DNA from: JAGOPY01 sp964619555
GTDB taxonomy: Bacteria > Bacteroidota > Bacteroidia > Bacteroidales > JAGOPY01
Direction: 5' to 3'
NCBI GenBank assembly: GCA_964619555.1
Contig: CAZUDV010000006.1
Location: 183,840-247,839, forward strand
DNA length: 64,000 bases
Positions within the stretch are counted from its first letter, which is position 1. Every line of letters begins with the position of its first letter. This document shows, one piece after another, positions 58,549 to 64,000 of this stretch. The translations under genes and the position numbers were made by a program. The notes under the pieces were generated by a model that was given only the letters and a program-made list of their open reading frames with translations, was not told the origin of the DNA and did no database searches.

Positions 58549-61401
58549 CTATTCCTTTTTGACCGGATTGGCCACGTTATCTTCAAGGTTGGATGGCAGC
58601 AGCACCACCTCCACAATATTATTTCCAAAGAACTGTTGCGCCGCAACTTTTAAAGATTCCCTGGTCATACTGTTAATATAGTATTCATACTTCTGATATT
58701 CAGTCATATCGGTATTGAAGTAATCCTTATTGCGGATCAGGTTCAGCCAGTAACCGTTTTGCCGCAGGTTTTCCTGGTGTGTTTTCAGCTTATTTTCAAT
58801 CACGCCATGAAGGTCTTTTTCAGAAGGTCCTTCCGATTTCAGTTTATCAATTTCCTGATAAACGATACCCTTCAACTTTTCAGCATTTTGCGGATCGCAA
58901 TCGAAGAAAATCGTTACCTGGTAATTCTCATAGGGATATTTATCCATCTGTTCATAGACGGCAGCGCCATAGGTGCCACCTTGTTCCTCCCGAAGGGTTT
59001 CCACATACCTGACATCGAGGATATCACACAATGCCGACAGGTTCAGCCTCGACTGAAAGTCGTCGTAGTCGAAGGTTCCGGTATAATTCACATTCACTGT
59101 TCCTTTGGGCACTTTCATTTCGCGGATAATTTGTTTCTCGACTTTTCCCTGCGGCGGTCTTATGTTATTATCGGTCCAGTTTTCGGCCCTGGTAACTTTG
59201 GGCAGACCGCCCAGGTATTTTTCCATCAATGGTCTGGCGATTGCCGGATCAATATTACCGACAAAATAAAAAGTAAAATTGCCGGGATCTCCGTAGCGTT
59301 CTTTAAAGATCGACCTAATCCTTTTCAGACTGGCTTCGTTGAGCAATTCGGAAGTCATCGGTCGGACCCTTGGGTGGTGGTCGGCCAGAAGTACCTGGAC
59401 TGTATCCTGCAGGGCGGTTTCCGGCTCGACGGCCTTGTTGTCCAGCATGGCTTTGGCCATTTTCAGGAATGCGTTATAGGCAGTTTCATCTGTCCTGGGG
59501 GCTGTAAAATACAAATACACCAGCTGTAGCATGGTTTCCAGATCGTCGACGGAACAATTACCTGAAAGACCTTCATATTTATCATCCAATACAGGGTAAA
59601 CATTTACAATCTTTCCTGTCAGTTTCTTGTCGAGGGCAATCCGGTCAAATTCCCCCAGGCCGCTCTGATAAGCCACTTGCGTGGCAAATTCAGCCGAAAT
59701 CAGGTCTTTGATCGGATACAGCGATGATCCTCCATAGCTAAAGCTGGTCATCAGGATCTCATCTTCCTTAAAATCAGTGGTTTTAATAACCACCTTCAAA
59801 CCATTTTCAAAGGTCCATTCGATCGTTCCAATGGATTTATCTTTACCCTTTTTATCAACCGGTGAAGGTGCAGGCTCTTCCACTATCAAAGGTTCATCTT
59901 TTACCTTATCGATATAAGGTTGAACATCCTCCATAGCAACAGTGGATATGATCTCCAATATCTCCTGTTCGTGGGGTACTTTAATCTCTTCCGATTCGAG
60001 TGCCATGATGGATATCACACGGTTCCGGTCGGTAATCCATTCATTGGCCTGTGCATTGATCTCTTCCAGAGTTATGCCGGGTACTATCTGACTGGCAAAT
60101 GCAAATTCATATTCAATTCCGGGTGTCGGTTCCTTTTGCAGGAAATTGGAAAAATATTGCCACACATAAGAATCATTTTCCGTTTTATCCTTTTCGGCAT
60201 ACTGCTTTTCCAGGCCACGTAAATATTCTGTCTTGGCTCTTTCCAGTTCAGTAACGGTGAAGCCGTGAAGCTTGACACGCTTATTTTCGGTCAGAAGGTT
60301 CCGGACCGCTTTGTCCAGTTCATTATTATTCGCCACAGCCAGGGAAATAAAACCATCTTTTGTCCGGGTGATACCGGTATAGAAAGAGTAACCATAGACA
60401 AACGGAGGATTTTCGCTCAGGATCAGTTCCTGCAAACGCGCATTGAGCATGGTATTGAATAGCTGCTGCTTGATCCCCTCACGATAATAGTTCATATCCC
60501 TTCTATGATCCGGGTCATGTTTATAATAAATCTGCACGATCGGATATTGGGCTTCTTTATCCGTCTGGACAGTAATAAGTGTTTCCTGGTGATCCGGAAC
60601 AGGATAATACTCTCTTGGCCTGGGATTATCAACTTTAGCACGGGATGAAAACAAGTCGATGATCTTTTTTTCAATTTCCTTGCCGTTGAAATCTCCCACT
60701 GCAATAATAGCCTGAAGATCAGGCCGGTACCAATCCAGGTAAAAATTCCTGATCGTCTCATAATCAAATGTATCCAAAATATTGATGTCACCTATTACAT
60801 CATGGGTGGCATATTTGGAATCTTTGAAGATCGTTTTATTGGCTTCACGCATCATCCTAAACATGGCGCTTCGGCCGGTCCTCCACTCCTCGTGGATTAC
60901 CCCCCGCTCTGCATCGATCTCTTCGTCCTCGAATGTAATGTTATTGGCCCAGTCGTAAAGGATCAGCAGTGCCGTATCGATGATCTTCGGATCGGTTGTG
61001 GGAACTTTCTGTAGCATGTAATTCGTTTCATCGCTGCTGGTGAATGCATTGATTTCCGGACCGAATTTCATCCCTATGTACTGCAGGTAATTGAGGATAG
61101 CTTTTTTGTCGAAGTTTTTCGTGCCATTGAAAGCCATATGTTCCGTAAAATGGGCCAGTCCGTTCTGGTCTGCATTTTCCGAGGTAGCTCCGACATTTAC
61201 CGCCAGGTAAAATTCGGCCCTGTCTTCCGGCTTTTTATTTTCCCGGATGTAGTAGGTAAGACCATTATCCAGCTTACCGTAGATGACAGCCGGATCCAAC
61301 GGGACCGGGGCTGTCGGGGAATACATGATCTCCTGTGCAGGAAGCACAGAGGTGAACAGCAGCACTGAGCTGCAGATTAATGCAAAGGTTAATTTTTTCA
61401 T
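58549..61401 (-). CDS. M16-family zinc metallopeptidase (insulinase/PqqL-like), exported
   Basis: 950 residues with a signal peptide (MKKLTFALICSSVLLFTSVLPAQ). The inverted zinc motif HFTEH is at residues 84-88, with the downstream ligand in DAERGVIHEEWR. Two M16 halves are present: catalytic first half and second half with FGSRLDERVRE-like substrate-binding equivalents (NVNYTGTFDYDDFQSRLNLSALCDILDVRYVETLREEQGGTYGAAVYEQMDKYP). It degrades peptides in the periplasm or at the surface. Single-gene unit. Confidence 0.95.
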   Translation of the reverse strand: MKKLTFALICSSVLLFTSVLPAQEIMYSPTAPVPLDPAVIYGKLDNGLTYYIRENKKPEDRAEFYLAVNVGATSENADQNGLAHFTEHMAFNGTKNFDKKAILNYLQYIGMKFGPEINAFTSSDETNYMLQKVPTTDPKIIDTALLILYDWANNITFEDEEIDAERGVIHEEWRTGRSAMFRMMREANKTIFKDSKYATHDVIGDINILDTFDYETIRNFYLDWYRPDLQAIIAVGDFNGKEIEKKIIDLFSSRAKVDNPRPREYYPVPDHQETLITVQTDKEAQYPIVQIYYKHDPDHRRDMNYYREGIKQQLFNTMLNARLQELILSENPPFVYGYSFYTGITRTKDGFISLAVANNNELDKAVRNLLTENKRVKLHGFTVTELERAKTEYLRGLEKQYAEKDKTENDSYVWQYFSNFLQKEPTPGIEYEFAFASQIVPGITLEEINAQANEWITDRNRVISIMALESEEIKVPHEQEILEIISTVAMEDVQPYIDKVKDEPLIVEEPAPSPVDKKGKDKSIGTIEWTFENGLKVVIKTTDFKEDEILMTSFSYGGSSLYPIKDLISAEFATQVAYQSGLGEFDRIALDKKLTGKIVNVYPVLDDKYEGLSGNCSVDDLETMLQLVYLYFTAPRTDETAYNAFLKMAKAMLDNKAVEPETALQDTVQVLLADHHPRVRPMTSELLNEASLKRIRSIFKERYGDPGNFTFYFVGNIDPAIARPLMEKYLGGLPKVTRAENWTDNNIRPPQGKVEKQIIREMKVPKGTVNVNYTGTFDYDDFQSRLNLSALCDILDVRYVETLREEQGGTYGAAVYEQMDKYPYENYQVTIFFDCDPQNAEKLKGIVYQEIDKLKSEGPSEKDLHGVIENKLKTHQENLRQNGYWLNLIRNKDYFNTDMTEYQKYEYYINSMTRESLKVAAQQFFGNNIVEVVLLPSNLEDNVANPVKKE

Positions 61402-61429
61402 AAGGAATGTCTTTGGTCTTGATAATATA

Positions 61430-61437
61430 CAAAGGTA
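61430..61437 (-). promoter_or_regulatory. -7 box of the M16 peptidase gene
   Basis: TACCTTTG on the minus strand, 29 bases before the ATG, with TTG 19 bases further upstream as a possible -33. Confidence 0.6.
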
Positions 61438-61471
61438 GATTATTTGAATTGTCCGGCAATTCCAAAAGTGA

Positions 61472-61479
61472 TAACTTTG
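61472..61479 (+). promoter_or_regulatory. -7 box of the GH13 gene
   Basis: TAACTTTG, with TTG at 61449-61451 exactly 20 bases upstream. Leader of about 40 bases to the ATG at 61528. It is back to back with the M16 promoter. Confidence 0.6.
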
Positions 61480-61527
61480 TTCATTCCGGTTTACGGATAG
61501 TCATTTTCAGTTAATAAAACACAAAAG

Positions 61528-63306
61528 ATGAAATATATTCCCATGGCATTACCAATCATGCTCATCGTGCTGTCATCCTGCGGGCAGTCAGAAAAAAAGA
61601 CGGCAGATCAGGCTGGCTCCGCAGATCCTGAGCGAAAATGGTGGAAGGAAGCGGTCGTCTACCAGATCTATCCCAGGAGTTTTCAGGATAGTAACGAGGA
61701 CGGGATCGGGGACCTTAAGGGCATTATTTCACGGCTCGATTACATCCAAAGCCTGGGGGTGGACATAGTCTGGCTCAATCCCATCTTTACTTCGCCAAAT
61801 GCCGATAACGGTTACGATATCAGTGATTACCGCGGCATTATGACCGAATTCGGCACGATGGAAGATTTCGATGCCATGCTGAAGGGCATGCACGATCGGG
61901 GGATTAAGCTGGTCCTTGATCTCGTTGCCAATCACTGCAGCGACCAGCACGAATGGTTCCGCCAGGCACGTTCTTCCAGGGACAACCCATACCGGGATTA
62001 TTTCCACTGGTGGCCGGCTGAAAAAGGAAAGCCTGCTGCCCGTTACAGCTTCTTTGATGTAAACAGCGACGCCTGGCGTTTTGACGAACAGACCAATTCC
62101 TATTACCTGCATTATTTCTCCTACCAGCAGCCTGACCTGAACTGGGAGAACCCGGCTGTAAGAAAGGAGATGTATGATATGATGAAGTTCTGGTTCGATA
62201 AAGGGGTGGATGGATTCAGGATGGATGTGATCCCTTTTATATCCAAGGACACTTCTTTTCCGCCCCTGCCGGTTAAATACAAGGGAGATATGGTCGCCTA
62301 CTATGCCGAAGGGCCGCACCTGCATGAATATTTACAGGAGATGAACCGGGAAGTGCTGAGCCATTACGATGTGATGAGCGTAGCCGAGGGAATAGGCGTG
62401 ACTCCTTCCACAGCCCTGGATTTCGTGGATGAAGACCGGAAGGAACTGAACATGCTGTACCATTTCGAGGGAGCGGGTTATGGCTATGTCCCCGGCAAAT
62501 TTAAAACGGTTGATCCGGATGGATGGGGGCTGGTGGGTTTTAAGGAGATTTTCAGTAAATGGGATGAAGTTTTTTCTGAAAAAGGCTGGGGAACCATTTA
62601 CCTGGGCAATCATGACCAACCCCGGATGGTAACGCGTTGGGGAAATGACTCACCGGAATTCCGGGAATTGTCATCTAAAATGCTCACCACTTTCCTTCTC
62701 ACCATGAGGGCCACGCCTTATTATTATTTCGGCGATGAACTGGGGATGAGCAACATCAAATTCGACAGTATTTCGGATTATAATGATATCGAGACCCTTA
62801 ACATGTATGAGAATATAAAGATCCGGGGCGGGGACCTGGATGAATTTATGGAGGCGCAGAAAGTCACGGGACGCGATAACGGACGTACGCCATTTCAGTG
62901 GGACACGACTCCCAATGCGGGATTTACCACCGGAAAACCATGGCTGAAAGTCAATCCGAACTATAAAGACGTAAATGTTGCGGTGCAGGAGAACAATCCC
63001 GGATCCCCGCTGAATAATTTCCGGAAACTGATACGTCTAAGAAAACAGGAGCCGGCACTTATTTACGGCAAGTACCAGCTGATCGACAAGGACAATCCAT
63101 CGGCCTATGTTTATACCAGGGATTACAACGGCCGGAAGCTGCTCATCGCATTGAATTTCACAGCATCGGATGTTACGGTAGATTGGGGCACTGACCTGAG
63201 CCATGCGGATGTGCTCATTCACAATTACACTACCGTACCGGAAAGGGGGAAAAACATCATATTACGGCCGTATGAGGCGGTTATCTGGGGATTAAAGAGC
63301 CGTTAA
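61528..63306 (+). CDS. GH13 alpha-glucosidase/oligo-1,6-glucosidase, surface or periplasmic lipoprotein
   Basis: 592 residues. Lipobox LSSC with C18. TIM barrel of GH13: YQIYPRSFQDSNEDGIGDLKGI, DIVWLNPIFTSPNADNGYDISDY, DLVANHCSDQH, GFRMDVIPF with nucleophile D233, SVAEGIG with acid/base E287, and LGNHDQPR with D363. A C-terminal beta domain follows (RDYNGRKLLIALNFTASDVTVDWG). It hydrolyses alpha-linked glucose oligomers outside the cytoplasm. No SusCD or other polysaccharide-utilisation genes are next to it, so it is a stand-alone enzyme. Confidence 0.95.
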   Translation: MKYIPMALPIMLIVLSSCGQSEKKTADQAGSADPERKWWKEAVVYQIYPRSFQDSNEDGIGDLKGIISRLDYIQSLGVDIVWLNPIFTSPNADNGYDISDYRGIMTEFGTMEDFDAMLKGMHDRGIKLVLDLVANHCSDQHEWFRQARSSRDNPYRDYFHWWPAEKGKPAARYSFFDVNSDAWRFDEQTNSYYLHYFSYQQPDLNWENPAVRKEMYDMMKFWFDKGVDGFRMDVIPFISKDTSFPPLPVKYKGDMVAYYAEGPHLHEYLQEMNREVLSHYDVMSVAEGIGVTPSTALDFVDEDRKELNMLYHFEGAGYGYVPGKFKTVDPDGWGLVGFKEIFSKWDEVFSEKGWGTIYLGNHDQPRMVTRWGNDSPEFRELSSKMLTTFLLTMRATPYYYFGDELGMSNIKFDSISDYNDIETLNMYENIKIRGGDLDEFMEAQKVTGRDNGRTPFQWDTTPNAGFTTGKPWLKVNPNYKDVNVAVQENNPGSPLNNFRKLIRLRKQEPALIYGKYQLIDKDNPSAYVYTRDYNGRKLLIALNFTASDVTVDWGTDLSHADVLIHNYTTVPERGKNIILRPYEAVIWGLKSR

Positions 63307-63370
63307 AGAAAATACCACTGTGAAAGGAAAAGATAGAATAAGAGCAACCACTTTCAACCGGATACCTTTG

Positions 63371-63432
63371 TGGGAGCTACTGGATTCGAACCAGTGACCC
63401 TCCCGACACTATGTGTCGGGATGCTCTGAACC
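63371..63432 (-). pseudogene. tRNA-Val-derived 3' fragment with palindromic anticodon arm (copy 1)
   Basis: Minus strand: GGTTCAGAGCAT as in tRNA-Val, then a 21-base perfect palindromic arm (63401-63421, CCCGACAC...GTGTCGGG) in place of the 17-base anticodon arm, then the exact variable, T-arm and acceptor 3' sequence of the tRNA-Val at the window end. The tRNA 5' half is absent. It supplies the 3' codons and stop of the GIY-YIG gene. Confidence 0.75.
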
Positions 63433-63675
63433 TTTTGAGATTAAAGCCTGGATCCGGTTATTATTCTTCCAGCTTTTAAGCTGCTTTTCTCGGTGTAAAG
63501 CTTCGCTTTTTGTCAGGTACTTTTCACTATAAACCAATTGCCAGTCATTGGCCAATGCCGTAAATCCTTTGTGATTGGTAAGATGCCGCCTCAACCTGCC
63601 CGCCGGGTCGTTTGACGATCCGATATAAAACTTTCGCAAAGAAGCTGAATAAAGAATGTACATCCAATATTCCAT
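63409..63675 (-). CDS. GIY-YIG nuclease, 3' end fused into the tRNA-Val fragment
   Basis: About 88 residues from the ATG at 63675 (63693 also possible; the longer frame starts in the tRNA terminator). The GIY-YIG core is complete: MYILYSASLRKFYIGSSNDPAGRLRRHL with the catalytic Arg, then LTNHKGFTALANDWQLVYSEKYLTKSEALHREKQLKSWKN with the metal-binding Glu. The last residues GSEHPDT and TAG stop are read from the tRNA-derived fragment (63409-63432). Small solo GIY-YIG proteins are endonucleases of mobile or repair type. The setting points to a homing-type element at tRNA-Val. Confidence 0.85.
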   Translation of the reverse strand: MEYWMYILYSASLRKFYIGSSNDPAGRLRRHLTNHKGFTALANDWQLVYSEKYLTKSEALHREKQLKSWKNNNRIQALISKGSEHPDT

Positions 63676-63728
63676 AAAGCGGTATTTTCTCATTAATCCC
63701 CTTTTCTGGGAATATATACCCGGCAGAT

Positions 63729-63760
63729 AAAAAAAAAGCATCCACCAGATGGCGGATGCC
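63729..63760 (-). terminator. Rho-independent terminator of the upstream tRNA fragment/tRNA-Val unit
   Basis: Minus strand: GCATCC-C-C stem with ATCT loop and GG-GGATGC, followed by nine T (63737-63729). The stem sequence also stands at 63916-63938 after the intact tRNA-Val, so this terminator belongs to the tRNA unit that has been duplicated. Confidence 0.8.
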
Positions 63761-63763
63761 TTG

Positions 63764-63815
63764 TGGGAGCTACTGGATTCGAACCAGTGACCCTCCCGAC
63801 ACTATGTGTCGGGAT
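63764..63815 (-). pseudogene. tRNA-Val-derived 3' fragment with palindromic anticodon arm (copy 2, cut by the N gap)
   Basis: Identical to copy 1 over the acceptor, T arm and palindromic arm (63794-63814), then lost in the gap. It lies upstream of the GIY-YIG gene, so the nuclease gene is bracketed by direct copies. Confidence 0.75.
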
Positions 63816-63915
63816 NNNNNNNNNNNNNNNNNNNNNNNNNNNNNNNNNNNNNNNNNNNNNNNNNNNNNNNNNNNNNNNNNNNNNNNNNNNNNNNNNNNNN
63901 NNNNNNNNNNNNNNN
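63816..63915. other. Assembly gap, 100 N
   Basis: Exactly 100 unknown bases, a conventional scaffold-gap length, so the true size is not known. Both sides are copies of the same tRNA-Val unit, so repeats probably broke the assembly. Confidence 0.98.
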
Positions 63916-63938
63916 TCCACCAGATGGCGGATGCCTTG

Positions 63939-64000
63939 TGGGAGCTACTGGATTCGAACCAGTGACCCTCTGCTTGTAAGGCAGATGCTCTGAACCAACT
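63939..64000 (-). tRNA. tRNA-Val (anticodon TAC), 5' end outside window
   Basis: Minus strand from the window edge: D-loop AGTTGGTTCAGAGCA, anticodon arm TCTGC-CTTACAA-GCAGA with anticodon TAC, variable GGGTC, T arm ACTGG-TTCGAAT-CCAGT, acceptor AGCTCCC and discriminator A. No CCA is encoded. About 13 bases of the 5' end are missing. Confidence 0.9.

Noticed and set aside
63371..63432. A complete extra tRNA
   Set aside because: The 5' half is absent and the arm lacks a usable anticodon loop, so it cannot form a normal tRNA.
63756..63993. Plus-strand reading frames spanning the N gap and tRNA units
   Set aside because: They are translations of the tRNA complement and unknown bases.

Overview
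The window is a 64 kb piece of a Bacteroidota chromosome, probably a draft or metagenome assembly because a run of exactly 100 N lies at 63816-63915. Phylum markers are a type B (CHU_C) T9SS sorting domain, a T9SS plug protein (DUF5103), a DUF4271 membrane protein beside hemD and rnpA, the spoT-fur-purA order, a full Na+-NQR operon, the absence of obvious Shine-Dalgarno sequences, and about twenty correctly placed -7 boxes of the form TAnnTTTG, the signature of the Bacteroidota primary sigma factor. I do not assign it below phylum/class.

Layout. 1-5.7 kb: infB end, purA, fur, spoT. 5.8-8.4 kb: a large secreted T9SS cargo. 8.5-10.6 kb: a translationally coupled pair of GAPDH paralogues, the first of which lacks the catalytic cysteine. 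10.7-12.5 kb: lepA. 12.5-15.3 kb: a DUF134 regulator, NifX-like protein, ferredoxin and methionine-gamma-lyase-like enzyme behind a double dyad operator, with a divergent thioesterase. 15.3-17.5 kb: a truncated gene and two glycosyltransferases. 17.6-20.9 kb: an ECF sigma, membrane anti-sigma candidate and DUF2807/beta-barrel protein with two matching ECF-type promoters. 21-23.3 kb: yebC and a GT-C-like membrane protein. 23.6-31.1 kb: an acetate module (porin, acs, OFA transporter, ADP-forming acyl-CoA synthetase fused to GNAT). 31.1-38.4 kb: adk, DUF4271, hemD, rnpA, S41 protease, cdd, thioesterase, ChaN-like, TrmH-like, and a small four-Cys protein resembling NqrM. 38.5-46.3 kb: ApbE, an outer-membrane protein and nqrABCDEF. 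46.4-49 kb: T9SS plug and a MacB-type permease. 49-55.6 kb: a seven-gene overlapping operon (toroid protein, DltA-like ligase, carrier protein, GNAT, AAC(3)-like acyltransferase, polysaccharide deacetylase, FemAB-like) that looks like an acylation pathway for a surface glycan. 55.7-63.3 kb: dnaX, an ArsM-like methyltransferase, an M16 protease and a GH13 glucosidase. 63.4-64 kb: tRNA-Val with two tRNA-derived fragments and a GIY-YIG nuclease gene.

The most unusual signals are: (1) a GIY-YIG nuclease ORF whose last codons and stop lie inside a tRNA-Val 3' fragment whose anticodon arm is replaced by a perfect palindrome, with the same fragment repeated upstream; (2) a family of 7-bp tandem repeats at five loci, one of them inside dnaX; (3) an A10 tract in dnaX where a slip in either direction gives an immediate stop, as expected for a tau/gamma switch; (4) the cysteine-less GAPDH; (5) the seven-gene acylation operon; (6) the DUF134 operator locus.
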